The position numbers and the translations under genes were made by a program. A stretch of 64,000 bases of DNA, from positions 23,190,152-23,254,151 of the forward strand of contig NC_133536.1 of NCBI RefSeq assembly GCF_048544455.1, written 5' to 3'. This document shows positions 48,162-59,072 of the stretch, one piece after another (positions within the stretch are counted from its first letter, which is position 1; each line of letters starts with the position of its first letter). Source of the stretch: Silene latifolia. Its lineage: Eukaryota; Streptophyta; Magnoliopsida; Caryophyllales; Caryophyllaceae. The notes under the pieces were generated by a model. The model was given only the letters and a program-made list of their open reading frames with translations. It did not search any database and had not been told where the DNA came from.

Positions 48162-49541
48162 TGTAACACCCCCATACTCCAAGTGACTTACGAGGACCAC
48201 TTAAAGCATGAGAATGCTACCATCTCGGTTACCCGAGGCAATGTATATCAAATAGACCATAAAAGAACGTACTTTAATAAATAAGTTTAAGTGATTACAT
48301 AACAAAACCAACTGTAAAGTAAAGTGCAACTGTTCTACAACCAAACTACAACTGAAGTAACAAAAGTATAAAGACAACACAGCGGAAGACTACTATCAGA
48401 CTCGTGGCAACTCCATCCCCAGCTAATCCCGCATGCGTCCATAGTATACCTGCTAGACAACTGCTCACCACCCTCGAATGGATCACCACAGTTTTTAAAA
48501 CATTTAAACGGGGTCAGTACTGATTACACAAAAGAAACAGCTGCAATAAAACAATACCACAACCAATTCAATCAACCCAAACTCCATCACATCACCGCAC
48601 ACCTGAGTACACACTAAAGTGTGTAGCCCTGCCAGATTACCCATCGCAACAGGTAATCCTCGCCGCCAGTGGGGGGCCGCAGCCGTTCCCACCTAAGCCC
48701 CGCTCATCTCATCCGAGCGATAAACCCATGTTCATTAATGTGCACACCCCTTCTGTGGTGGGTTCCATAGAAGGCGAATCAAGGGTGTGAAGCCACTCCC
48801 GCAAGTGACTCCACTCAGCCAGGGACGCACCCCGAAGATCATAGACAGTTACACAACCAATCAACAATATACTATCAACAATCACCAAAACTAATCCAAC
48901 ATTATAAATAATCAACAATCATAACAACAATCACCAATACACTATGTAACCAATACTGAGTAGGGAAACCCTACCTGAAAAAACAATCACCAATATCGTC
49001 ACAATCAGCTAATCATAATCGTTCTTCTACGAAATCACCTCCTATAAACACACAATCATACAATCATAATCTAACATCAACAATACTCCTCAAAACCCCC
49101 CAATCTACCCAATTAGGGTTTAAACAAACTTATCAAAACATTATAAAAATTATATAAGAAGCTTACCCTCGACACAACGACCACAACAGCGTAAAGAACA
49201 AGCCAATCTGACAACCCAAGGCTTGGGATTTGTTAACAATGCGATGGATGCGATGTACGTAACTGTTATTCTTCTCTTTGAAAGGTTTTAAAATGTTAAA
49301 GGTGATTACGCAAAGTGACGGAATCCTTTTTATATTACTCTCGCATTATTAACAAGACCCGGCTAAACAATCCCGTAAGACACACTTACTCGATCGAGTG
49401 CCCCTTACTCGATCGAGTGTCACACTTACTTGATCGAGTACCCATCAGGTCAGCTACTATTTTGCGTAAAAAGATACTTACTCGACAGAGTAAGCCTCAC
49501 TCGATAGAGTACCCATAGACATAGAAAACCGTAGTATTACA
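48162..49541 (-). repeat. E4 5' LTR (right on plus strand)
   Basis: 1380 bp. Palindrome cluster K has copies at 49388, 49407 and 49428 only, one unit fewer than the partner LTR. Confidence 0.93.
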
Positions 49542-49546
49542 GCTGT

Positions 49547-49690
49547 GAGTTACTCCAGGTATAAAAAGCCCCAACAGCCTGGATATCCATCAAGTTACAG
49601 TTATCTAGGCATTGTTGGAAAGGCTCAGATTCAACAGAAGTAACATTAGCCCCAAGTCTTTCATTGGCAACTAAAATTTTGTTGTTATTG
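49547..49690 (-). pseudogene. Host LINE, piece 1 of 4: endonuclease fragment
   Basis: Minus-strand translation contains ILVANERLGANVTSVESEPF and DIQAVGAFYTWSN, the part of the LINE endonuclease following the GDFN motif (compare 53010-53130 in the intact LINE). The GDFN motif itself is missing, so the LINE copy is 5'-truncated at about 49680-49690. Confidence 0.82.
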
Positions 49691-50100
49691 ATGGATCTTG
49701 TTTAGTATGTGAATATTTCGTCTTAAAACTCCGTCTTAAATTTTCGAAATATCGGGAGGTCATCATGCCCAAATTTTGTTTTTTCATGTGTGAAACTTGG
49801 TTTATTTGCCTTATAAGACCACCATTTTTGCTAGTAATGTGGTATATTGTCTTAAAACGAAACAAATTTCGTCTTAGAAACCTGGTAAATTTTTGAAAAT
49901 TTCCTAAGTACCCATGAACAATTTAAATTTATATCTTGAATATAGTTTAAGTATGTTGCTAAGTTATGAATATGATGGTTATTGTTATATTATGATGTAA
50001 ACTAAGAAATTTTCGTCTTAAAAATGTGACTAATTTCTCGAAAAATTTGGTACTAAACATGTCAAAATTTTAATTTTTATGCTCACTACATATTTTACTT
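49691..50100 (+). repeat. Unclassified retroelement-like region, left part
   Basis: AT-rich sequence with repeated TTCGTCTTAAA-like motifs (near 49712, 49726, 49846, 49866 and 50008). It continues at 54943 after the LINE, so the LINE inserted into it. Possibly a retrotransposon leader; orientation is inferred from the frame at 55503. Confidence 0.45.
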
Positions 50101-50170
50101 TTTTGGGGAAAGTTAAGTATATATTAATAAAGCCCATCAAACAATTTGATAACTAGAGGTACATACACCT

Positions 50171-53100
50171 CTAATTAGTTACACTTTGCCACAAACTATT
50201 GACCCAATCCTGACTTCTCCTAGACCCAAATTTCACACGACTATATCTCAGTCTCCACTGTAATAATTCCTTCACCTGTTTTATAAGCATAACAGGTAAA
50301 GGCATGACAGACTCAAGCCTACATCGATTACGTGCATGCCAAATCAAATACATTAAGTGCGCAACAGCAGCAGCAACCACCTGTTTCTTCAGCAATGACC
50401 GCTCCCTAATTGCTATCCACCAATCAATGACCCCCTGGTAAGGCAAACAGATACGTAGCCAGTCCTCAAGTAGCCTCACACACTGCCTACTAAAAGAACA
50501 GCTAAAAAACAAATGATGTACATCCTCCTCATCAGCAGCACAAAGATAGCAGCTATTACTCTGTGCTATGTGCATCCTCATTAATCTATCCTGAGTAAGC
50601 AGGCGATTATGAGCAACAAGCCAAATGAAAAAATTGTGCTTTGGCAGCATAATCCTATTCTGTATCCAAGGATACCAGAGAACATCAGGGCCAGCATCAA
50701 CAAGCCAATGATAACCAAGCTTGACTGTATAATCAGCCCCACTGTCTCTCCAGACTTCATCATACAACCACGGCTTCAACTGAGTTTTGACAGCACATAG
50801 TCTTCTCCATGCCCAGCTAGTAGTGATAGTAGGTTCATAATCTTTCCAAGTAGTATTCTTTATATAAATAGTATGCACCCACTTCACCCATAGATGATCA
50901 GTTTTCTTCTCAACCCACCACACATATTTGCCCATCAAAGCTATATTCCACTGATGTAACAGTTTCAAACCCAAGCCACCCTTTCTCCTTGGTTTGCAAA
51001 CCTGATTCCATGATACAAGTACAGGGGATTCCTTTTGTTCTTGACCATGCCACAGGAAGGCTCTGCAAATAGCATCAATACTATTAAGAACTGTTTTGGG
51101 TAGAATGAATATCCTGGCCCAATAATTATGAAGGGTACTTAACACAGATTTTATGAGGGTGAGTCTCCCCGCATAAGAAAGATGTTTAGCCCCCAATCTA
51201 GCAATCCTCTCAGTCACCTTGTCAACCAAACACTGGCAATCAAGGACCCCCAGACGTTTGGGTGCAATTTTAACCCCCAAATATCTAAAAGGGATCCCCC
51301 CTCTTTTCACCCCAGAAGCTTTCTCAATACTCTTCATAATTTCCTCCTTCACCCCATTGCTGTAAATGTTTGATTTGCCATTATTCATTTTAAGTCCAGA
51401 AGAGGCAGAGAAGGTCTCAAAAGCCCTGAGCAATAATCTAACAGAATGTAGGTCACCTCTGCTGAACATGAGCAGGTCATCAGCAAAACATAAGTGGGTC
51501 AACTTCAACTTAGAGCATAAAGGATGATATCTAAACCCCTGATATTTATCCAACACACCCAACAATCTACTGAGATACTCAAGACATATTGTAAAGAGCA
51601 AGGGGGATAGGGGGTCCCCTTGCCTTAAACCCCTTTGTCCTCGAAAAAAGCCAAACACCTCTCCATTCAGGGCCAAGGAAAAGGTGGGGGAGGTCACACA
51701 AGCCATAATCAGAGTGATGAAGCTGGGGGGAAACTCTAAAGCACACAACATATCATTCAGAAAGCTCCACTCAATGGAGTCATATGCTTTCTGTAAATCA
51801 ATTTTCAACATTACCCTTGGGGAGCAGACTTTCCTCTTATAGAGCTTGATGAGGTCTTGACATATGAGAATATTCCCCACAATATCTCTGTCTTTTACAA
51901 AAGCCCCTTGTGAAGGATTTATAATGTCAGGCAGAATCAAGCTCAATCTATTACACAACACTTTCGTCAAGCATTTATAGACTGTATTGCAACAGGCAAT
52001 AGGCACGAATCGCAATACACTATCGTGCAAATCAACTTTGGGCACCAGAGTAAGAGTAGTGGTGTTCAATTCTTTCAACAGTTGGCCAGAATCAAACACA
52101 TTTCTAATAGCCTTACACACCTCCCTGCCCACAATATGCCAGGAGTCTTTAAAAAATTGGCTACTAAAACCGTCAGGCCCAGGTGCCTTGTCACCAGGTA
52201 TAGAAAACATAGCACTTTTGATCTCTTCATCAGAAACAGGCTTGAGAAGGAGATCTCTGTGAGCTGCAGTCAAAATATTTCCATGCCTGACCACTCTTTT
52301 ACATAAAGGTTTGACCGGGTTTGAGGTGCCCAGCAACTTCTGATAGTAGTCTTCAAATGCAGCTTTTATGTCATCAGGTTTAGAGCACAAAACCCCCTCC
52401 ATGTCATGAATGGAATACACCCTATTCTTCATTCTTCTTCTTTTGATGCTCGAATGAAAAAAAGAAGTATTATCATCCCCATCTTTAATCCAGGCTTCTT
52501 TAGCTTTCTGAGCTAAATAGCTATTCCTAGCCTTGACCAGCTTAATGAGATCATTAGCACAATCTTTTTCAGCATTGCATAGAGTATCATTCATGGGATC
52601 CTGAATGAGTTGCTGCTGGAAGTGTTTCAAAGCCAATTCAGTAACATTGGTAAGGTTTTCAATGTCACTAAATTGAGCTTTGTTCAAATTTTTAAGCACA
52701 GGTTTTAACCTCTTCAATTTCTGAACCACTCTATACATAGGGGTACCCCTCAGCTCCTGCTGCCAACTATCCTTCACAGTGGACTCAAAATCATCAGAGA
52801 GAGCCCACATATTAAAGTACTTAAACCCCATCTTCCTTTTACTAATTTCCTCAGTAGAGTTTATAAGGCATGGACAGTGATCATAGAGACCTTCAGGGAG
52901 ATAGTTTGCCACAGCCTCAGGGAAGGTTTGAAACCACTGCTCATTGATCAAAACCCTATCAATTCTGCTATACACTTTTGTTGTAGCCTCATGCTTGTTA
53001 TTCCACGTATAATAAGAACCAGAGCTTTTCATGTCTTGCAGCTGACAGTCAACTATCATCTTCCTCATAGGAGCCATCTCAGCCCAAGACACCTCAGCTC

Positions 53101-53550
53101 CACCAACTCTATCATTTACCTCAGTTATACTGTTGAAGTCCCCACACAGCAACCATGGTCCATCAATCACACTAGAGTAATCCCTTAAAGAATCCCATAA
53201 AGAGGCTCTCTCCCCGAATTCTCATTAAAGCCATAGACAAGAGTATGCCAGAACACAATCTTCTGAACTTTATCAAACACTTTGGAATGGATACATTGGG
53301 CTGTAACATCCAAAACATCCACCTGATAAACCTGAGGGTCCCATAGTAACCACACTCTCCCCCCAACATGAGTGCTATTATTAGTACAAATTGACCAATC
53401 TTCACAAATGACATTCCTAGCATTAATCCATCTACTACCTTTTATTTTAGTCTCTAATAATCCAAATAGTCCTACATTATTCTGGTGTAAAAACCACCTT
53501 ATTTCTTTTTGTTTTAGATGACTATTTAGACCACGAACGTTCCAAAACCC
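50171..53550 (-). pseudogene. LINE ORF2: endonuclease, reverse transcriptase, zf-RVT
   Basis: Endonuclease starts with WNVRGLNSHLKQKEIRWFL near 53545, just overlapping the ORF1 end. One base is lost or gained near 53208-53220, after which 999 codons are open (53170-50171). Motifs: PWLLCGDFNSITEVNDR, SRIDRVLINEQW and YDHCPC (endonuclease); DGFSSQFFKDSW, MLKIDLQKAYDSIEWSFLND, RGQRGLRQGDPLSPLLF, CFADDLLMFSRGD (catalytic Asp-Asp) and PFRYLGVKI (RT); WIQNRIMLPKHNFFIWLVAH and SCYLCAADEEDVHHLFFSC (zf-RVT). No RNase H follows. ORF2 would nick target DNA and copy its own RNA. The shift separates the first 110 residues or so, so this copy is probably inactive, though only by a single lesion. Confidence 0.93.
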
Positions 53551-54842
53551 AACCTACCCATTATCGAGTAAGTTCCAGGAGTAAGCAGTTTCCTACTCTC
53601 AGTTCTTGCCTTCTGCACAGATAGGGTTAGAGCATCCATAAAACTGAGTCCTCTAGGAGTAAAAACCCTAGGTTCCCCATTATCATGTTTCATCATTTTA
53701 CTTATGAACCTCCTAGGGAATGAGGTATTCACCTCAATCTCCTTTAGCCCCACACTAGTAGTACCACCAGTCAAAGGAACCACTACAGGGGTCTGCATCA
53801 CTGGAGAGGGTACCTGAGTAACTGGAGGTGGTGCCACTACTGGGGAAACAGGTTTAGCCACAGGTCTGGGTTTAGTGACAGCTTCATTTACAGGAGCCTG
53901 AGGTTTCACCTTGGGCTTCCACACCCTCTTTGGAGCTCCCTCAATCTTCCTACAATGAATAGCTTCATGACCCATACCTTTGCACTTGTCACACGATAGA
54001 GGTAACCAATCATATACAACTTTTACCCTCTGAATCTTTCCCAATTCATCCACAAATTCAAGCTCAGTAGGGAATTGTTGACCAATTTGTACCTCTACCA
54101 TGATTCTGGCATATCCAAGGAAAGCCCTTTTACTGGTAGCATCATCACATCTAATCATCTTACCAACCAAACCACTTATCTTCCTCAGACAATCAGTCCC
54201 CCAGAATTTGATATCCAGTCCATACAGTTTCATCCAAATAGGAATCAATTTCACATCATGTTTAATTAATTCAGAATCTGGACTCCACTCTTTAACAATA
54301 ACTGGCTTGTTATCAAAAATCAGGTGACCATTGTTCACAACCTCTATCTGTTTTGCTTTGGATTTAAAGCGCACCAAGAAAATACCGTTTGGTAAGAAAG
54401 AAATACGATCAATACCATACGATTGCCAAACCCTCTTAACATAACCAGTAATCACACTACTCGGGGGGTTCGCACCTAGGATATAGCAATAAACAGCTGA
54501 GGACCAGTAGGTAATCTCACCTTCAACATCCGCAGTAGTCAGCCTGAGACTCGGTTCCCGCCGTTCAGATTCATACCCCGATACGTCCTCCTCCTCCTGT
54601 TCGCTCTCCTCCAAAATCACCTCCAACTCTGACGATTCAATTGGAGGAAAGCTAAGGTTGATTTTCCGAGCATTATGCGGCGAAGTCGACTTACTCTTAC
54701 TCGTACTTGCTTCTGAAGAAACAACAATATTTTTTTGATTTTTTGTATTATTATGTGACGTACTATTAGTATTAGATGATTTGCTATTACTATTATTATT
54801 TGATTTAGGATTATTATTTTTAGGGTTCTTAGATTTTGCCAT
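53526..54842 (-). CDS. LINE ORF1: DUF4283-type RNA-binding protein with CCHC knuckle
   Basis: A 438-codon intact frame. The N-terminus is low-complexity Asn/Ser/Lys-rich, then an acidic stretch EVILEESEQEEEDVSGYESE. The central DUF4283-like domain contains GYVKRVWQSYGIDRISFLPN, VIVKEWSPDSELIKHDVKLI and PIWMKLYGLDIKFWGTDCLR. The zinc knuckle CDKCKGMGHEAIHC lies at about residue 279. A Pro/Val-rich linker follows. Such ORF1 proteins bind LINE RNA and form the ribonucleoprotein with ORF2. The frame ends overlapping the first codons of the endonuclease. Confidence 0.9.
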   Translation of the reverse strand: MAKSKNPKNNNPKSNNNSNSKSSNTNSTSHNNTKNQKNIVVSSEASTSKSKSTSPHNARKINLSFPPIESSELEVILEESEQEEEDVSGYESERREPSLRLTTADVEGEITYWSSAVYCYILGANPPSSVITGYVKRVWQSYGIDRISFLPNGIFLVRFKSKAKQIEVVNNGHLIFDNKPVIVKEWSPDSELIKHDVKLIPIWMKLYGLDIKFWGTDCLRKISGLVGKMIRCDDATSKRAFLGYARIMVEVQIGQQFPTELEFVDELGKIQRVKVVYDWLPLSCDKCKGMGHEAIHCRKIEGAPKRVWKPKVKPQAPVNEAVTKPRPVAKPVSPVVAPPPVTQVPSPVMQTPVVVPLTGGTTSVGLKEIEVNTSFPRRFISKMMKHDNGEPRVFTPRGLSFMDALTLSVQKARTESRKLLTPGTYSIMGRLGFGTFVV

Positions 54843-54942
54843 TGCTTAATTAAGATCCCTAATTAGAGTTTTAGGAGGTTTCTCTCTCTAAAATCCTCTC
54901 TCATCCTACTCATTTGGTTTTTTGTCACTACATATTTTACTT

Positions 54943-55877
54943 ACTCATGGTTACCTTAAATCTCCAACTTACGATGTTTGGGAAAGCTTTACATCGAAAA
55001 TTTTTCCGTCTTAAAGACCTTAAAGTGTCGGAAATAAGTATTATACTTACCCGGATTTTTAATTTTGTCAAGTCAATTCTTGTCTTAACTGCTTCTTAAT
55101 AATTTAAATTTGGTTCGTAATAGCATGTATCCTCTTATGTTGGAATTTTCATCTTAAAATTTTTCAAGATTTTCAAGACAAAGGACCATTATGCTACGAG
55201 TCTAGTGTAGTATTTCATTTTTGAGTTGAGTTTGAACAAAATTGGATGATAAATAAGGGTAATGCATGTGATTAAAGTTATGTTTTGAAGTCATATTATT
55301 TCACAAGAATTTCAATTTGCGGAAAATTTATAACATGAGAAAATTTCGGTTTGGTTAAAATACGAAGAGACTATGCAAAAGTTTCTGTAAATTGTCATTA
55401 TCAAATTGAGAAGTTGGGGAAAATTTTCATTCATATCCAAAATTGGTTTCAAATTCTTACCGTTTCTATTCTATATCTTATTGTGTGGTTTCATTTTGTA
55501 GCATGTCAAGGAACACGAAAAACACCCGAGGCAAGAACGCCCGTCAACAACAACCCCAACCTCAACCGGAGGCCCCACCCGCCTTTACTCTCTCGGGATA
55601 CCCGGGAATAGCCTTTGAAAGTAAACCCCATAGGAACGCTTTACAAGCCTATACCCAACGAAGAATGAATGCCACTTTCTATTCCCAAGGATACCAAGGT
55701 ATCTCCCGACACACAACCTCTTTTATTCCCAATTTGGCGACTACAATGAAAAGCTTGAGATGCACAATGAATCATATTTTCAGAGACTGATGTCATTGCC
55801 AAACTTTAGGCTGCCTCAGACCTTGGTATCAGAACCCAAAATGACATCCATGTGCCGGTTACATTGCAATTGGTGAC
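54943..55877 (+). repeat. Unclassified retroelement-like region, right part with gag-like frame
   Basis: Continuation of 49691-50100. An open frame at 55503-55790 begins MSRNTKNTRGKNARQQQPQP and includes FESKPHRNALQAYTQRRMNA. The basic, Gln/Pro-rich start suggests a retrotransposon ORF1 or gag N-terminus. A one-base shift near 55735 breaks it, and E5 cuts it at 55877. I do not recognise the family. Confidence 0.4.
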
Positions 55878-56422
55878 TGTTAGGCCCAAAATCTGGATAT
55901 GGGTTGATCTGGGGCAGCAAGTCTGGAAGCAGTGTGAGATGCAGGGCGTCAGAGAGCCAGGGTAGCAGCGTCAGCGCATAATGCGAGATATGGGCTTTGA
56001 TCCGCGCGGAAGAAGCATGTGAGAGTCCTACCACTTACCATATCCAAGGAAGGAAAGTCCTACTCGGTGTCAAATTAGGAATAACTTGGAGGAAAAGCAA
56101 GAAACCCTAGCTCACCGAACTCCCCTATATAAAGAGCCTCAATGCAAAGAGGAGAGATCATCAGAAAATACGAGAAATATACCCTAGCATTCATATCAAA
56201 CACACAAACTGTATTTCCTCCCGAATTATAGTGAAAATATTTGTGGGATTCCGTCTCCCCCCGCGGTTGTTTCCCAAATTGGGTTTTCCGCGCCACCAAA
56301 ATTGCTTGTGTCCTTTATTTACATCGCACATACAGGTTAACATACAACAAACAATCAAATCATAATACGGACCTAACGCTAAGACCGCTTTAACCCTAAA
56401 TTGGTAGAAATTTACCAAAACA
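55878..56422 (+). repeat. E5 5' LTR
   Basis: 545 bp, TGTTAGGCCC to CCAAAACA. TATATAAA at 56126-56133. Its U5 end (CCCGCGGTTGTTTCCCAAATT) resembles that of the E3 LTR. Confidence 0.85.
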
Positions 56423-56423
56423 G

Positions 56424-56443
56424 TTTGGCGCCCACCGTGGGGC
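56424..56443 (+). other. E5 primer-binding site
   Basis: TTTGGCGCCCACCGTGGGGC, identical to the E3 site. Confidence 0.82.
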
Positions 56444-56486
56444 ATAGTGGTCGTCTTCGTTAGCCAGTCTACTCAGCAAGCATAAC

Positions 56487-58300
56487 ATGTCCGGACCCAA
56501 AGAAACCAACTCAGGCAGCACCAGCGGTGCCCCAGCAACGCGGGTACCGCCGCCTTCGGCAGCAACGCAGATACCATCTCCCTCGGCAACAGCAGTACGC
56601 ACAACCTCGGTTCAAACCACAAGTACTGCCCAGATTCCGACAGTCAAGCAAAGTCAAAGTTCCCAGGTAGCAGCAAGCCCATCTTCGGAGAGAGTCCAGA
56701 CCAGAGATCCAGGAGTCGTCTAGGGACGGCAGGGAGTTCCACAGCCCGAGAGGGGAGCACAATCTAGGCTGCGGGCTCAGGCTCCTCCGAGTCCCACGAG
56801 CATCATGATAAGCGGATTGGACACATTAGCAAGGACAATCCGGACAATGCAAAACGAGAATAGAAGCATGTGATCCCAGATGGAAGAGGACAACAATCTC
56901 CTCCGAGCACAGATCAACGAGTTAAGAAGCCACGCCGCCAATTCAGCCTCCTGGATGCAAGAAGACAGATCCGGAAGGCCACCAGGAGAAAGTGGGGACC
57001 GGAGTCAGACACGGGTATTACCACGCGAAGTGGCACTCAGGCTGGATATGGACGCAACACCACAGCCAAGAGGAGGCCTGGTCCTAACAGGACTGGGGGC
57101 ATTGACGCCAGATGAGGAGCCAGCGCGCCAGGAGCCTACACCCACATCAGATGCAGAGGGACGCCAGAGAAGCAGGACTGCAGCTGCGGTCCCGATGATC
57201 AGGACTCCAGTTACAAATCAAGTCGAGTATACCTGGGAAAGCGCCCCGGCGGTAGCAGCGTCGCAAATGCGCCAACCAGCAGTCTTAGAACAGCAAAACT
57301 TCGCACGAGGAGTAGAACATCAGTCACATGAGCATCTGCGACCCACCGGGAGAGAGACATACATAGAACAGCAGTACCAGGAACTATGAAGCCTCCTCCG
57401 GAGGGTCCCAGGAATGCCGCTGCCTATGGAGATAGCTGCACCAGAAAGCTACGCTGACTCACCGTTTACTGACGATATAGCTACAGTGGCCTTACCAAAA
57501 GGATTTAGCGTCCCAACAATGACCCTCTTTGATGGAACCACAGACCCCTGTGATCACATTAGTCAATTCAAGCAGAAAATGATGGTTACCACTGCCACGG
57601 GAGCCTCAAAGGAGGCATGCATATGTAAAGGATTTGGTTCGACCCTAACGGGAGCAGCATTACAATGGTTCGTCGGCTTGCCTAACAGGACCATATCTTC
57701 ATTTGCCGATCTGGTCAACGCATTCAACCAGCAGTTCTCCAGCAGCCGGAGAACACCCAAGCAGCCAAGTGATCTATACAGGATCGTTCAGGAAATAGGT
57801 GAATCAATCAAAGACTACGTCACCAGGTTCAATGTAGAAAAAGTCTCAATACGAGGCTGCGATATGTCCACTGCCATCAACGCCTTCAGGCAGGGCTTGG
57901 ATAAGGAATCAAACCTCTACAAAGAATTAACGATGTATCCTTGTGAGAGATTCGAAGAAGTCCAGCAGAGAGCTACAGCGGCGTTAAGGTTGGAAGAAGA
58001 CATACAGGCTAGAAAGGGAATAGCAAACTTCGACAAACCAAGCAGGAAATTCGCAACAGAAAAGAAGGACGAACGAGCTAAGCCATACAGCAGACCCAAT
58101 ATCAGCAGAATAGTAGAAAAAACTCAGCAAATTGACGACTCTCAGCACCCTCCTAAGCTATCAGAATACGGATTCAACACGGGAATGGAGGGGTTGCTGA
58201 AAGCGCTCAGAAGCCAAGTTGATCAGGTGAGGTGGCCAAAGCCTCCTACTCAGGATCGACCCAACGACGACAGAGACAGCAGCTGTGGACAGCGGGCCGC
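56487..58300 (+). pseudogene. E5 gag
   Basis: One frame from MSGPKETNSGSTSGAPATRV to the truncation, broken by TAG at 56721, TGA at 56871 and TGA at 57387. The gag core matches E3 in order: ESYADSPFTDDIATVALPKG, FDGTTDPCDHISQFKQKMMV, LYRIVQEIGESIKDYVTRFN, INAFRQGLDKESNLYKELTM and LSEYGFNTGMEGLLKALRSQ. The third segment (57414 onward) is open for about 290 codons. The zinc knuckle expected next is absent because the element ends there. Confidence 0.87.
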
Positions 58301-59007
58301 CCACTGGGGCGCTTGGTGAGAAACGAAACAAGCGTTTGCATTTTTGTATGGAGTCGCCACCAATTTTTATGGGAAATTGGAACCGTTCGAATACCTCGTG
58401 TCATGTCAAGACACAAAGTAGAGACATGAACACTAAGCAATCGTTACCCTTAGCATTCTATGTCTAGAATGACTCTCGTGGATGCCAATGAACACGGGTG
58501 CTCACGGAGATCTGGAGTAAGGGGTGAGGGTACGTATTAGGAAGCTCTTTTGATCGAACACCTAATCCCGCCCGCCTCGATAGCGGCCTCTACTAATGAT
58601 TAGGGAAGTTCTTCGTACTTGATATATCGTCAGCTATATGCATGCAATGCAACATCCAAGTTTTAATCCTAACATGTGAAGATTAGACTAAGTCGGTAAA
58701 CACGTAATTAGCATACAATTAATGTCGAAGTAGGATTTAAGGCTCAATTTCATGTGAAAACATACAATACAATAAGATAATACAATAATGAAAATTACAA
58801 TAATTACATTGGAATAGGCGATTTATGTCGAAAATACCTTTAAAACGGATAATTTGAGAAAAAGGAATAAAAGAATAAAAGGAAGAAATCAAATAAATTA
58901 ACGAACAGGAATTAGCGTGATATTACGGATAATAGTTAATTAATACGTAGACTAATTAAACTAGGTCAAAGCAGAAACGGAGTTCAGGGACAGAACTCAG
59001 CCAGGAA

Positions 59008-59072
59008 CAGGCGCAGCAGAGCTGCGTCCTTTGGAATAGGCGCAGCAGACGCTGCGTCTGTTCCTTGGTTCA
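59008..59072. repeat. GCGCAGCA/TGCGTC hairpin cluster 1
   Basis: Two successive units, GGCGCAGCAGAGCTGCGTC and GGCGCAGCAGACGCTGCGTC. Each can form a short GC-rich stem. Confidence 0.8.

Larger units (their letters stand above)
42159..49541 (-). mobile_element. E4: non-coding LTR element (LARD-like) related to E1
   Basis: LTRs 42159-43556 and 48162-49541, with target sequences GCTAT (42154-42158) and GCTGT (49542-49546), one transition apart. Primer site TGGTATCAGAG at 48148-48158. The 4.6-kb interior has no frame with gag or pol features. The leader (48000-48161) is very similar to the E1 leader, and the LTR shares the E1 hairpin and palindrome cluster. This is a large non-autonomous derivative that would need gag-pol in trans. 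Confidence 0.9.
50101..54924 (-). mobile_element. Near-complete L1-type LINE with 18-bp duplication
   Basis: TCACTACATATTTTACTT occurs at 50083-50100 and 54925-54942, bracketing a 4.8-kb two-ORF LINE in minus orientation. Its 3' end carries a short A-rich tail. ORF1 and most of ORF2 are open; one frameshift near 53215 is the main defect. It is the same family type as the older split LINE. Confidence 0.93.
55878..58300 (+). mobile_element. E5: Tat-lineage element, 5' LTR and gag only
   Basis: LTR 55878-56422, the same 20-base primer site as E3, and a gag related to E3 gag. The element stops just before the expected zinc knuckle near 58280-58318, where unrelated repeat sequence begins. No pol or 3' LTR is seen in the window. 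It is either truncated or interrupted by the following element; the second possibility requires sequence to the right of the window. Confidence 0.85.

Noticed and set aside
1552..49516. Palindrome arrays as a CRISPR-like array
   Set aside because: Units are 12 bp with 7-9 bp gaps of similar sequence, lie in LTRs of a plant genome, and no associated genes exist.
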